A DNA stretch of 33,568 bases from JAAYAN01 sp964437215 (GTDB taxonomy: Bacteria > Bacteroidota > Ignavibacteria > Ignavibacteriales > Melioribacteraceae): positions 1 to 33,568 of the forward strand of contig CAYTFZ010000019.1 in NCBI GenBank assembly GCA_964437215.1, given 5' to 3'. The translations under genes and the position numbers were made by a program. This document shows positions 15,556 through 24,827 of this stretch, one piece after another. Under the pieces are notes generated by a model, which was not told the DNA's origin, ran no database searches, and worked only from the letters and a program-made list of their open reading frames with translations. How positions within the stretch are numbered: the stretch's first letter is position 1; every line of letters begins with the position of its first letter.

Positions 15556-15868
15556 CAGCTTTGTTATCGGAGGATGTAATATTAACACCAGAATTTAACG
15601 AAAAAAGGACATTCCAAGCATTGTCAGAAATTCTTTTTATCTCTTGCTTGTTCTCCAGAAAAAAAATCAGATTTTCTGCAAGTTTCTGTGAAGTAATGCT
15701 GGAAATGATAATTTCTTTTTTTTCGAAAAAGCTTTTAACTGCAAACTGTAAATCGCGAAAAAAAATATTAGAATTTTTATATAAAGGATATTTCTCCTTC
15801 ATAAAATTAAAAAATAATTCTTTATTTGAAATTAAATCGTTAAACAAATTTTCTTCATTAATTTTCAT
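15548..15868 (-). CDS. Small helical protein of unknown function after nuoN
   Basis: I do not recognise this 106-residue protein. It is predicted largely alpha-helical and soluble, with LFNDLISNKELFFNFMKEKYPLY near the N-terminus and KKEIIISSITSQKLAENLIFFLENKQEI in the middle; it has no cysteine, signal peptide or membrane segment. I chose the ATG at 15868, five bases after the nuoN stop; a start at 15910 within nuoN is in frame but less likely. Its stop overlaps the next gene by 8 bases, so it is coupled to the A-type protein and is the twelfth gene of the nuo transcript. Its position suggests a role linked to complex I or to iron-sulfur assembly, but that is inference. Confidence 0.65.
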   Translation of the reverse strand: MKINEENLFNDLISNKELFFNFMKEKYPLYKNSNIFFRDLQFAVKSFFEKKEIIISSITSQKLAENLIFFLENKQEIKRISDNAWNVLFSLNSGVNITSSDNKADE

Positions 15869-15873
15869 CTTAA

Positions 15874-17382
15874 TCACATTGTAAGTATTGATAAAAACAT
15901 TTTTGACCAATTAACAAGAGGACTGAAATATACACCAAAAATTATAACCGGAATAAGAAGACACAAAATAAAAACAACATTTCCTTTTGAAAAAGAGATT
16001 ATCGGTGTAGAATCATTTTGGGGTTTCAGATAAAGGTGTTTTAATACTCGGGCATAATAATACAAAGATACTACAGTATTAAGCAACGCAATTACTGCAA
16101 CAAATATCATTTTTGCATCCAAAAGAGCAATAAAAAGATAAAGTTTACCGATAAAACCTGCAGTAGGAGGTAACCCAGTTAAAGAAACAAGAAATACAGA
16201 AAGGCTGAATGCGAGGAAAGGATTGATTAAGCCTAATCCGCTATAATCATTAATATCTTCGGAACCTGAGGTGTTTGCAATGAGCATTATAATGTAGAAA
16301 GCTCCCACATTCATAAGTCCATAAACAATTATATATATCAAAATTGCCAGCAAACCTTGATTTGATAGAACTGAAAGTCCGAGCAAAATATAACCTGCGT
16401 GCGCAATGCTTGAATATGCCAGCATACGTTTAAGATTTGTCTGCCAAAGCGCTGTTAAATTGCCTAAAGTCATTGTAGCAATTGAGATAATAATTATAAA
16501 AGTTTGCCAGTCGAAAACTTGCGATAAATGCCAGAATCCCTTTTCTCCGATAAAAACAACAAATCCTGAACTGATAAATCGAATTAAAAGAGCAAAGCCG
16601 GCTGCTTTACTGGCAACTGAAAGAAATGCAGTAATGGAAACAGGCGCTCCTTCGTAAACATCCGGTGTCCAAAAATGAAAAGGAACTGATGATATTTTAT
16701 ATCCGATACCCGCAAAAATCAAAATAAGACACAAAGAAAGAGTAACCGGGTTAACAGGTATGCTTGTAAGTACCTGGTTGATTTCAAGCAAATTTGTTGT
16801 TCCTGTAAGTCCGTAAATAATAGAAATGCCAAACAGCATTATACCTGATGAAGAGGCTCCGTAAATTAAGTATTTAAGAGAAGCTTCGCTGTTTCGTTTT
16901 TCCAGTTTGGTAAATCCGGCAAGAACGTATGAAGATAACGAAACGATTTCAAGTGAAATATAAATAAGGATGAGATTTACAGAGTTTATCATAAACATCA
17001 TTCCGATAATCATTCCAAAAATTAAAGCGAAATATTCACCGGAACGTTTAATGTTTTTCTTAATCTCGTTAGAAGATATAGAAAATAAAACAATAAATAA
17101 CGAAGATGCTAAAACAAAAAACTTGAAGAAAGTTCCAAATGGATCTATTGATAAGAATCCGATAGATTTATTTACTGATGATTCTGGAAAAGCCGAATGA
17201 GTAACTCCTATAAGTTCAAACAAAAAGTAACCGGCTGAAAGCAAACCTAAAACAGATATAGCAGAAATTATTTTTTTATTGCTGAATATAAGATCCAAAA
17301 CAACAATTGCAACAAGAGTTATTGAAACTGCAATTTCCGGTTTAATATATTTTATTGATTCAAAAAATGAAATATAATCCAT
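15874..17382 (-). CDS. nuoN: NADH-quinone oxidoreductase-type complex I, subunit N
   Basis: This 502-residue protein is one of the three antiporter-like proton-pumping subunits and has about 14 hydrophobic segments. Diagnostic blocks are LIYISLEIVSLSSYVLAGF (with the conserved Glu of helix 5), SEASLKYLIYGASSSGIMLFG, FHFWTPDVYEGAP, and LKRMLAYSSIAHAGYILLG with the essential Lys. Length is normal for the family. It starts 6 bases after the nuoM stop and is the last nuo gene of the cluster, but two more frames follow with minimal spacing or overlap. Confidence 0.96.
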   Translation of the reverse strand: MDYISFFESIKYIKPEIAVSITLVAIVVLDLIFSNKKIISAISVLGLLSAGYFLFELIGVTHSAFPESSVNKSIGFLSIDPFGTFFKFFVLASSLFIVLFSISSNEIKKNIKRSGEYFALIFGMIIGMMFMINSVNLILIYISLEIVSLSSYVLAGFTKLEKRNSEASLKYLIYGASSSGIMLFGISIIYGLTGTTNLLEINQVLTSIPVNPVTLSLCLILIFAGIGYKISSVPFHFWTPDVYEGAPVSITAFLSVASKAAGFALLIRFISSGFVVFIGEKGFWHLSQVFDWQTFIIIISIATMTLGNLTALWQTNLKRMLAYSSIAHAGYILLGLSVLSNQGLLAILIYIIVYGLMNVGAFYIIMLIANTSGSEDINDYSGLGLINPFLAFSLSVFLVSLTGLPPTAGFIGKLYLFIALLDAKMIFVAVIALLNTVVSLYYYARVLKHLYLKPQNDSTPIISFSKGNVVFILCLLIPVIIFGVYFSPLVNWSKMFLSILTM

Positions 17383-17388
17383 AATAAA

Positions 17389-18984
17389 TTATAAACCTGC
17401 TGTTATAATGTTTGAAGTTTCGGTAATAAAATTGACTAAACTGTTTACTGAGGTATTCATCATACCAAGCATCGCCGAAGGATAAATTCCCAAGAAAATA
17501 ATAATAATGGAAAGGGGAATAAGCATTATGTATTCTCTGGCAGTAAGATCAGTTAAGGAAGACCATTTATCATTAAGCTGACCAAAGAAAATACGCTGTA
17601 ATGCCCATAACATATATCCGGCTCCGAAAAGAATTCCTAAAGTAGAAATTATGGCTGTAATGCGGGTTGTATCGTTACTGAATGCACCGATAAATACAAG
17701 AGCCTCTGAAATAAATCCGCTCATTCCGGGCAAACCAATAGCTGCAAAAAATGCCACGGTTACAAATCCAGTATAAACAGGCATTTGCGAAGCCAGCCCG
17801 CCAAAATCATCAAGTCCGCGGGTGTGGGCTCTGTCGTAAATAACACCGACAATTAAAAACAGCATAGAAGTTATTGTACCATGATTGAACATTTGAAAAA
17901 TTGCACCGGTAATTCCTGCAGATGAAAGAGACGCCATTCCTAATAGCACATAACCCATATGCGATACAGAGGAATAAGCAATTAGTTTTTTAAAGTCCTT
18001 TTGAGCCAGTGCGCAGAAAGCTCCATAAAGAATGTTAATCATTCCGAATAACGCAATATACCACGACAGCTGAATTGTAATTTCCGGGAAAATAGGAAAA
18101 CTGATTCTTAAAATTCCGTATGTACCCATTTTTAAAAGAACGCCGGCAAGTATAACGCTTATAGGAGTAGGCGCTTCAACGTGTGCATCCGGAAGCCAGG
18201 TGTGAAACGGAAACATAGGGATTTTTATTGCAAAACCGACAAACAAGGCAATGTAAGCAGCAAATCTAAGATTATAAGGATTAAGCGGCGAAAGAATTCC
18301 GTCGGCTGTATAATTTGATTGGTTCATCATTTCTAAAAGGTTAAAAGTAAACACTTTAGTAGTTCCGATAGTTTCCTGAACGCTGAAATATAATCCAATC
18401 ATTACTATAAGAATAAAGATACTGCCAAAAAGTGTGTATATAAAAAACTTGATTGCTGCATATTCTTTGCGAGGTCCGCCCCAAATTCCTATAAGGAAGT
18501 ACATAGGAAGAAGCATAAGTTCCCAGAAAATATAAAAAAGGAACATATCAAGCGAAACAAAAACTCCCATCATTCCGGTATTAAGAAGGAGAAGCATTGC
18601 AAAATAACCTTTGATGTGTTTTGCAATTGTCCAAGAGGAAATTGTTGCAATAAGAGAAACAATTGCGGTAAGCAATATCATTGGCATGCTTATTCCGTCA
18701 ACTCCTAAGAAATAATCTATTTTTAAATTACCGAGCCAGCTGATTCCTGTTAATTGAATCCAGCGAAATTTTTCGAGAAATTGGAAAGAAGACTGCTCAA
18801 AAACGCCGCCTGCGCTGTAATCAAAATTCATTGTAAGGAATGCTGCAATAATTAATTGAATAACAGTTACTAACAATGATAATATTTTTACAGCTTCGGG
18901 TTTATTTTTAGGAATCAAAAGCAGAAGAATCATTCCTAAAACTGGTAAAAATGTAATCAGTGACAAATATGGAATATTAACCAT
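17389..18984 (-). CDS. nuoM: Complex I, subunit M
   Basis: This 531-residue membrane protein is the second antiporter-like subunit. It shows FYIFWELMLLPMYFLIGIWGG (the conserved Glu of helix 5), EYAAIKFFIYTLFGS, PMFPFHTWLPDAHVEAPTPISVILAG, and LIAYSSVSHMGYVLLG with its preceding Lys pair, all in the order expected for proton-translocating NuoM. About 14 membrane segments can be counted. GAGG precedes the ATG at a somewhat long distance. It lies 35 bases downstream of nuoL and 6 bases upstream of nuoN. Confidence 0.97.
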   Translation of the reverse strand: MVNIPYLSLITFLPVLGMILLLLIPKNKPEAVKILSLLVTVIQLIIAAFLTMNFDYSAGGVFEQSSFQFLEKFRWIQLTGISWLGNLKIDYFLGVDGISMPMILLTAIVSLIATISSWTIAKHIKGYFAMLLLLNTGMMGVFVSLDMFLFYIFWELMLLPMYFLIGIWGGPRKEYAAIKFFIYTLFGSIFILIVMIGLYFSVQETIGTTKVFTFNLLEMMNQSNYTADGILSPLNPYNLRFAAYIALFVGFAIKIPMFPFHTWLPDAHVEAPTPISVILAGVLLKMGTYGILRISFPIFPEITIQLSWYIALFGMINILYGAFCALAQKDFKKLIAYSSVSHMGYVLLGMASLSSAGITGAIFQMFNHGTITSMLFLIVGVIYDRAHTRGLDDFGGLASQMPVYTGFVTVAFFAAIGLPGMSGFISEALVFIGAFSNDTTRITAIISTLGILFGAGYMLWALQRIFFGQLNDKWSSLTDLTAREYIMLIPLSIIIIFLGIYPSAMLGMMNTSVNSLVNFITETSNIITAGL

Positions 18985-19019
18985 TATTATATAGCCTCAT
19001 TTTTCTTTCAATCATTAAA

Positions 19020-21107
19020 CTAAAACGGCCTGAAAAACACAAAAAGAATAATAGCCGAAACAATTACTAAAATTAGGTAAGTCTGAACTTTTCCGGTTTG
19101 CAGTCTTCTTAAGCCTATTCCTAAAAACCCGCTTAAAAAAGCAGTGAAATTTACAAAACCGTCAATTATGTATTTATCGAACCAGCTTACAATATTTGAA
19201 AAAGATTTAATAACATAGGCTGAACCGTTAACAATACCGTCAACAATATAAGTATCGAACCAAGCCGATAATCTGGAAACAAGTAAAGTACCTGCAATAA
19301 AGGTTTTATCATAAAGTTCGTCGATATACCATTTATTAAGCGAGAATAAGTACAACGGTTTTATTTTTGCAGTTATTGCATCCGGATTGATTTTCTTCCA
19401 TTGATATGTTACAAAAGCAATAAGAATACCGAGTCCGCCTAAGATTAATGAAAGGAAAAGCGCAGGATAATGCACTGAATGGAGAGTTTCTGTATATTCA
19501 ACAGAATGTAATATTTTTCCGTGATTTATTTGCTCTTCTGCAGAATTAATCAAAAAGCCGAAACGGGAATTATCAGGAACAACCTGACTCGGGGTCTTAA
19601 TCCATTCGCCTAAAAACCATCCTTGATCGGGGGAAACCGGATTAGGCGTATAGAATATAAATAAAGATAAAAGACTAAGTACAATTAAAGGGGTTACCAT
19701 AAATTTGGGAGATTCGTGTGCATGATCAAATTTATGAACGTCCCTGGGATCACCGTGAAAAGTTAAAATTACAAGTCGGAACATATAAAAGGCAGTCATC
19801 AAAGCTACAGTAAAAGCCGCTATAGGAATAAGCCAATGACCTGTAAGTTTTCCAAAAGCTAAAGTGCCGGCAAGAATACCATCCTTGCTAAGGAATCCTG
19901 AAGTTAAGGGTACACCGGAAATTGCTAATGTAGATATTAAAAAAGTAATATATGTAAGCGGCATTTTCTTTCTCAAGCCGCCCATTTTTTGAATATCTTG
20001 TTCGTGATGCATTGAATGAATTACAGAACCGGAACCTAAGAACAGACAGGCTTTAAAAAATGCGTGAGTTACAAGATGAAAAAACGCAAACGCGTATGCT
20101 CCTACGCCAACTGCCATAATCATATACCCGAGCTGACTGACAGTTGAATAAGCCAGAACTTTTTTAATATCGTTTTGAGTAAGGGCAATAGTAGCCGCAA
20201 TAAATGAAGTAACTGCACCAATTATAGCAATAACAAGCATTGCATCTGCAGTAAGCATTACAAATATTCTTACTGAAAGATAAACACCAGCAGCAACCAT
20301 TGTAGCTGCGTGAATTAAGGCGCTTACAGGAGTAGGACCTTCCATAGCATCGGGCAGCCATACGTGAAGAGGAAATTGAGCTGATTTTCCCACAGCTCCC
20401 ATAAATACAAGTATTCCGGTTATAGTCATCCAGAAATTACTGTTAAAAGGAATTTTCCCGGAAGACATCTGTGTAAAAATATCGTTTAAATTAAAAGTAT
20501 GATATGTGAAGAATAAAATCAGAATACCGGCAAACATTCCTATATCGCCAATTCTGTTAACTATGAAAGCTTTTTTTGAGGCATCGGAAGCGGATTTCTT
20601 TTCGAACCAGAAACCGATAAGAAGGTACGAAGACAATCCGACAAGTTCCCAAAAAATGTACATTCCCAAAATATTATCGGTAAAAACAATGCCTAACATC
20701 GAAAATGTAAATATACCCAGATAAGCAAAGTATCTGTTATAACGCTTATCGCCTTTCATATATTCAACAGAAAATATGTGAACAAGAAAACTGATAAGTG
20801 TAACAACAAAAGTCATTATTACTGTTATATTATCAATCTTTATTCCTAATTTGATATTCAAATCGCCCCATTTAGGAAGAATACCGAAATTTATCCAGCT
20901 GAAAGAGAATAAAATATCTTTTTCAACAAAAGCACTTATTTTAGCATAAAGCAAAAAGACAGAAAGAATAAGTGTAATACTTGATATAAAAATTTCAAAA
21001 GTGAATGCCTTTTTTAATTTACCGCCGCTTAATACAGTAAAAGTAAATCCTATAAGCGGAAGAAATAAAACAGCAAGAGTAATATTTATAAGTAAGCTTT
21101 CGTTCAT
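19020..21107 (-). CDS. nuoL: Complex I, subunit L
   Basis: This 695-residue protein is the largest membrane subunit, with the antiporter-like core (GMYIFWELVGLSSYLLIGFW, SKKAFIVNRIGDIGMFAG, FPLHVWLPDAMEGPTPVSALIHAATMVAAGVYL, IKKVLAYSTVSQLGYM, FFHLVTHAFFKACLFLGSGSVIH) and the long C-terminal extension that forms the lateral helix along the membrane arm. Near residues 610-660 it has repeated YIVDGIVNG/YIIDGFVNF segments that suit that helix. Length fits the family. It starts 3 bases after nuoK. Confidence 0.97.
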   Translation of the reverse strand: MNESLLINITLAVLFLPLIGFTFTVLSGGKLKKAFTFEIFISSITLILSVFLLYAKISAFVEKDILFSFSWINFGILPKWGDLNIKLGIKIDNITVIMTFVVTLISFLVHIFSVEYMKGDKRYNRYFAYLGIFTFSMLGIVFTDNILGMYIFWELVGLSSYLLIGFWFEKKSASDASKKAFIVNRIGDIGMFAGILILFFTYHTFNLNDIFTQMSSGKIPFNSNFWMTITGILVFMGAVGKSAQFPLHVWLPDAMEGPTPVSALIHAATMVAAGVYLSVRIFVMLTADAMLVIAIIGAVTSFIAATIALTQNDIKKVLAYSTVSQLGYMIMAVGVGAYAFAFFHLVTHAFFKACLFLGSGSVIHSMHHEQDIQKMGGLRKKMPLTYITFLISTLAISGVPLTSGFLSKDGILAGTLAFGKLTGHWLIPIAAFTVALMTAFYMFRLVILTFHGDPRDVHKFDHAHESPKFMVTPLIVLSLLSLFIFYTPNPVSPDQGWFLGEWIKTPSQVVPDNSRFGFLINSAEEQINHGKILHSVEYTETLHSVHYPALFLSLILGGLGILIAFVTYQWKKINPDAITAKIKPLYLFSLNKWYIDELYDKTFIAGTLLVSRLSAWFDTYIVDGIVNGSAYVIKSFSNIVSWFDKYIIDGFVNFTAFLSGFLGIGLRRLQTGKVQTYLILVIVSAIILFVFFRPF

Positions 21108-21110
21108 ATT

Positions 21111-21419
21111 CTATTCTTTAAGATTATCAATTTCATCAACATTTATATTAGCAAAGGTTTTGTAAAGATTAAGCACAATAGCAAGCGCAATGGCAGCTTC
21201 GGCAGCGGCCAGAATTATTACAAAAAGTCCGTATATCTGTCCATCAAGACCAAAATTACCATATCTCGAAAAAGCAACAAAATTTATATTGGATGCATTT
21301 AAAATAAGTTCTATTCCCATCAATACCATAATTGCATTTTTACGCGAAACTATGGCATAAATTCCAGCGGAGAATAATGCAGCGCTAACAAAAAGAAAAT
21401 GATTTAATCCTACTTCCAA
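21111..21419 (-). CDS. nuoK: Complex I, subunit K
   Basis: NuoK is a three-helix subunit of the membrane arm. The conserved glutamates are in LMGIELILNASNINFVAFS and AAAEAAIALAIVL. I place the start at the TTG at 21419, which gives 102 residues, the normal family length, and has GAGG 7 bases upstream (21427-21430). A longer frame opens at 21455 inside nuoJ but would add 12 unmatched, basic residues (PAKKNKLRGNL). Thus it begins 16 bases after the nuoJ stop. A TTG start lowers expression in general, but this is not testable from sequence alone. Confidence 0.94.
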   Translation of the reverse strand: MEVGLNHFLFVSAALFSAGIYAIVSRKNAIMVLMGIELILNASNINFVAFSRYGNFGLDGQIYGLFVIILAAAEAAIALAIVLNLYKTFANINVDEIDNLKE

Positions 21420-21426
21420 AAGATTA

Positions 21427-21430
21427 CCTC
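21427..21430 (-). promoter_or_regulatory. Ribosome binding site deciding the nuoK start
   Basis: GAGG on the minus strand lies 7 bases before the TTG at 21419 and just after the nuoJ stop. It supports the short 102-residue NuoK over the frame opening at 21455. Confidence 0.65.
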
Positions 21431-21435
21431 GTAGT

Positions 21436-21930
21436 TTATTCTTCTTTGCGGGCAATAGTTGCTGCCCCGATTAAAGCAATTAATAAAAGAATTCCTAATA
21501 ATTCAAAAACCAAAACATATTTTGTAATAAGTAATTCGCCTATACCAAATAAAGTTGTTTCTGGAATCTGGGAATTTGTTTCTTTCCAATTTGTTCCAAG
21601 CAATACAGAAAATAATATTGCTGATAAAACAGAAACGCTGATTAATGAAACAGCTATGTTGCGGTTTCCGGTTTTAATTTCAATATTTACTATTTTATTT
21701 GTAAGCATAACTCCAAAAAGAATTAAAACAAGAATGCCTCCAACATAAACCATAATTTGAACTACAGCTAAAAAATCTGCGCCAAGAAGAGCATAAATAC
21801 CGGAAACACCGAATAAGGTAAGCATAAGAGAAAATGCCGAATATATTATATTGCGCGCAGTAACTACAATTAATGCCGAGCCGATTGTGATAAATGCAAA
21901 AAGATAAAATATTATATCAAACATCTGCAT
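21436..21930 (-). CDS. nuoJ: Complex I, subunit J
   Basis: This 164-residue subunit has five hydrophobic helices. The third contains the pi-bulge region that couples quinone chemistry to pumping, GADFLAVVQIMVYVGGILVLILFGVML, the most conserved segment of the family. The first ATG and a second ATG two codons later both follow NuoI closely, so the exact start is open by two residues. It lies one base after the nuoI stop. Confidence 0.95.
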   Translation of the reverse strand: MQMFDIIFYLFAFITIGSALIVVTARNIIYSAFSLMLTLFGVSGIYALLGADFLAVVQIMVYVGGILVLILFGVMLTNKIVNIEIKTGNRNIAVSLISVSVLSAILFSVLLGTNWKETNSQIPETTLFGIGELLITKYVLVFELLGILLLIALIGAATIARKEE

Positions 21931-21931
21931 A

Positions 21932-22504
21932 TTACTTCGATTCCTTTTCGTTTTTATCTTGTTTTTTATCGGATGCAGAAGCTGCCGCCTGTTTCATTTT
22001 AGCAGCTTCTTTTTCGGCATTGAATTTTTCAAGATTAATTTTCTTTTCGTCAGCTTCTTCTTTTGTTAGGGCAGAAAACCTGTAAACTAAATTATTTCGT
22101 TCAAATTCGGAATATTCATAAATATCTGTCATCTTAATGCATTCAGTAGGGCAAGGATATACACATAGCGAACAGAAACAGCATTTTGCAATATCAATAT
22201 CGAATTTTGTTACCCACAATGCTTTTTTCTTGTCGTTGGATGTTTTTCCGAGATCTTCACCTGGAACAGATTTAACTGTTTCAATTTCGATACAGCTTAC
22301 AGGACAAGCCCGTGCGCATTGATCGCAGCCAATGCAATCATCAATATTAACATAAAGTCTGTTTCGCGATCTCTCGGGAAGAGGAATTTTAACTTCGGGA
22401 TACTGAATTGTAACAGAAGGAGTGAATAAATGTTTGAATGTTATTTTCATTCCAACAATTACTGTATAAAGTCCTTCCCAAGTATTTTTAAGATATTGTC
22501 TCAT
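21932..22504 (-). CDS. nuoI: Complex I, subunit I (2[4Fe-4S])
   Basis: This protein of 190 residues carries clusters N6a and N6b, bound by CIGCDQCARACP (Cys57, 60, 63, 67) and CCFCSLCVYPCP (Cys108, 111, 114, 118). It passes electrons toward NuoB. A charged tail rich in Lys, Glu and Ala (about residues 150-190) extends beyond the usual fold. I start at the ATG at 22504; a TTG directly before it is also in frame. Only 4 bases separate it from nuoH. With NuoEFG absent, these clusters are the first plausible contact for ferredoxin-like donors, as proposed for 11-subunit complexes. Confidence 0.97.
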   Translation of the reverse strand: MRQYLKNTWEGLYTVIVGMKITFKHLFTPSVTIQYPEVKIPLPERSRNRLYVNIDDCIGCDQCARACPVSCIEIETVKSVPGEDLGKTSNDKKKALWVTKFDIDIAKCCFCSLCVYPCPTECIKMTDIYEYSEFERNNLVYRFSALTKEEADEKKINLEKFNAEKEAAKMKQAAASASDKKQDKNEKESK

Positions 22505-22508
22505 CAAA

Positions 22509-23603
22509 TTATAATAAAGATATTATTCCAATAATAATTAAATTAATAAAAGCATAAGGTATAAGATATTTCCAGCAGACTGTCATTAGCTGATCAACAC
22601 GTAGACGGGGAAGCGTCCAGCGCAGCCACATCTGAACAAAAACAAAAAACAGCCCTTTAATCATAAACCAGAAAAACTGTTCAAAAGGAATAAGCAACGG
22701 GAAATTTAACGTGTTTCCTAAATAACCGAATGGGGATTGATATCCTCCGAAAAATACTGTTGCAATAATTGCCGATACAGCAAACATATTTGCATATTCC
22801 GCCAGGAAGAACATTGCGAATTTCATTCCCGAATACTCGGTATGAAAACCGGATACTAATTCCGATTCAGCTTCAGGTATATCAAAAGGCACTCTGTTTA
22901 CTTCGGCAAGCGTACTGATATATAAAATAATAAAACCTATTATCATAAAAGGCATAAGAACAATCTGCAATAATCCATCCGCTGCACCGCCGAAAATATT
23001 CCAATTCCAAAAATACGCAGTCTGCATTTCGCTTATAGTGTTAAGACTCAAAGTTCCGGTGAGCATCACAATACTTAAAATAACCAGTGCTGTCGGTATT
23101 TCGTAGCTTATAATTTGAGCAGCCGAACGCATTGCTCCGAGAAGAGAATACTTATTGTTGGAAGCCCATCCGCCCATTAAAATACCTGCAACCACAAGAC
23201 TCGAAATTGCAAGGATAAAGAAAATTCCTACTTCGGCATTTGTGCCTATAAACATCCCCGAAAACGGAATTGCTGCAAAAGCTGCATAACTGCCGGCAAA
23301 TACTAATAAAGGCGAAAGGTTAAACAATTTTTTATCTGCTTCGGAATTTATTATATCTTCTTTCTGAATAAGTTTAAGAATATCTGCCAAAGTCTGAAAA
23401 AGTCCTCTGTATCCTGTCCTATTGGGTCCTATTCTATCCTGCATAAATGCCGAGACTTTTCTTTCGGCTAATACAGCGGCAAGTGCATAAGGCAAAATCA
23501 CAACAAACAGAGGCAGTGCAGCTATCAAAATCATAACGCTTGCTTGAGCTAAAAACTGATTACCTGTTACGGAAAATAATATATCAACCAAATATTCGTA
23601 CAT
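22509..23603 (-). CDS. nuoH: Complex I, subunit H
   Basis: This 364-residue membrane subunit forms the quinone entry site. Key blocks are AERKVSAFMQDRIGPNRTGYRGLFQTLADILKL, and LAEVNRVPFDIPEAESELVSGFHTEYSGMKFAMFFLAEY, with the acidic residues that line the quinone tunnel. About eight membrane segments are seen. The ATG overlaps the nuoD stop by one base (TAATG), which indicates coupled translation. Length is normal. Confidence 0.97.
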   Translation of the reverse strand: MYEYLVDILFSVTGNQFLAQASVMILIAALPLFVVILPYALAAVLAERKVSAFMQDRIGPNRTGYRGLFQTLADILKLIQKEDIINSEADKKLFNLSPLLVFAGSYAAFAAIPFSGMFIGTNAEVGIFFILAISSLVVAGILMGGWASNNKYSLLGAMRSAAQIISYEIPTALVILSIVMLTGTLSLNTISEMQTAYFWNWNIFGGAADGLLQIVLMPFMIIGFIILYISTLAEVNRVPFDIPEAESELVSGFHTEYSGMKFAMFFLAEYANMFAVSAIIATVFFGGYQSPFGYLGNTLNFPLLIPFEQFFWFMIKGLFFVFVQMWLRWTLPRLRVDQLMTVCWKYLIPYAFINLIIIGIISLL

Positions 23604-24715
23604 TATCTGTCAACTTCTCCTAAAACTATATCTACACTTCCTAAAATCGCAATAATATCGGCAACAAAATGTCCTTTGCACAATTCGCCAAGAATTTCGA
23701 GCGTAACAAAAGAGGGAGCACGCACTTTAACCCGGAAAGGATTTAATCCTCCGTCGCTTATAATAAAGTAACCCAGCTCGCCCCGCGGATTTTCCACACG
23801 GCTGTAAATTGTTCCAACAGGCGGTTTTATTCGTTTAGGAATTGCTTCCTGAATATTGCCCTCTGGAATTGAAGCTATTGCTTGTTCAATTATTTTTAAA
23901 CTTTCTTCCATTTCTCGTATTCTTACGAAATATCTGTCCCAGCAATCACCTGCAGTACCCATCAAACCAGTACCGAAAGGTATTTCGAAATCAAATTTAT
24001 CGTAAACAGAATAAGGATCGTCGCGGCGCAAATCGTATGCAATTCCGCTTGCGCGAAGATTGGGACCGGATACACCGAAATTAATAGCAGTTTCAACAGG
24101 AAGAACTCCGATATTCGCAGTTCTTTCAATAAATATTTTATTGTATGTTAGAAGATTATTAAACTCAACTATTTTTGGTTTGAAGTATGTAATAAAGTCG
24201 GAAGTTAACCTTAAAAAATCGGGATGAAGATCGTGTGATAAACCGCCGACCCAGATATAGTTATAAAGCAAACGGGCGCCGCAGGTCATTTCAAATAACG
24301 AAAGAATTTTTTCGCGGTCGCGGAAAGCGTACAAGAAAGGAGTAAAAGCCCCTATGTCAACTCCGTAAGTTCCCAATGCAACCAGGTGCGAAGCAATACG
24401 CTGAAGTTCACCCATTATAACACGAATGTAGTCAACTCTTTCAGGTACCTTAATTCCCATTAATCTTTCTACAGCTACAGCATAACCGAAATTATTATAC
24501 ATCGAAGCAAGATAATCCATACGGTCGGTATATGGAACGATCTGAGGATAAGTAAGAGCTTCACAATGCTTTTCGAAGCATCTGTGAAGATAACCCAGGT
24601 GAGGGCGTACATTTTTTACTATTTCTCCCTCAAGTTCCACTTCAAGCCTCAAAACTCCGTGTGTTGACGGATGCTGAGGTCCCATATTAAGTATCATTTC
24701 TTCGGTTTTAAGCAT
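23603..24715 (-). CDS. nuoD: Complex I, subunit D (start near assembly gap)
   Basis: NuoD forms the quinone-binding cavity with NuoB. MGPQHPSTHGVLRLEVELEGE at residues 11-31 carries the conserved His-Pro-Ser-Thr-His loop, and GYLHRCFEKHCEALTYPQIVPYTDRMDY and the closing LGSVDIVLGEVDR are standard. The visible frame has 370 residues from the ATG at 24715; upstream it stays open for four codons until the gap, and no ribosome binding site is visible, so a start inside the gap, giving a slightly longer N-terminus, cannot be excluded. Its stop overlaps nuoH by one base. Confidence 0.93.
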   Translation of the reverse strand: MLKTEEMILNMGPQHPSTHGVLRLEVELEGEIVKNVRPHLGYLHRCFEKHCEALTYPQIVPYTDRMDYLASMYNNFGYAVAVERLMGIKVPERVDYIRVIMGELQRIASHLVALGTYGVDIGAFTPFLYAFRDREKILSLFEMTCGARLLYNYIWVGGLSHDLHPDFLRLTSDFITYFKPKIVEFNNLLTYNKIFIERTANIGVLPVETAINFGVSGPNLRASGIAYDLRRDDPYSVYDKFDFEIPFGTGLMGTAGDCWDRYFVRIREMEESLKIIEQAIASIPEGNIQEAIPKRIKPPVGTIYSRVENPRGELGYFIISDGGLNPFRVKVRAPSFVTLEILGELCKGHFVADIIAILGSVDIVLGEVDR

Positions 24716-24727
24716 AATAGTATTTAG

Positions 24728-24827
24728 NNNNNNNNNNNNNNNNNNNNNNNNNNNNNNNNNNNNNNNNNNNNNNNNNNNNNNNNNNNNNNNNNNNNNNNNN
24801 NNNNNNNNNNNNNNNNNNNNNNNNNNN
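24728..24827. other. Assembly gap of 100 N between nuoC and nuoD
   Basis: A second 100-N filler of unknown true length. It begins immediately after the nuoC stop codon and ends 12 bases before the first visible nuoD ATG. In other organisms nuoC and nuoD abut, so I expect little or no extra coding DNA, but the nuoD ribosome binding site and possibly its first codons are lost here. Confidence 0.97.
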
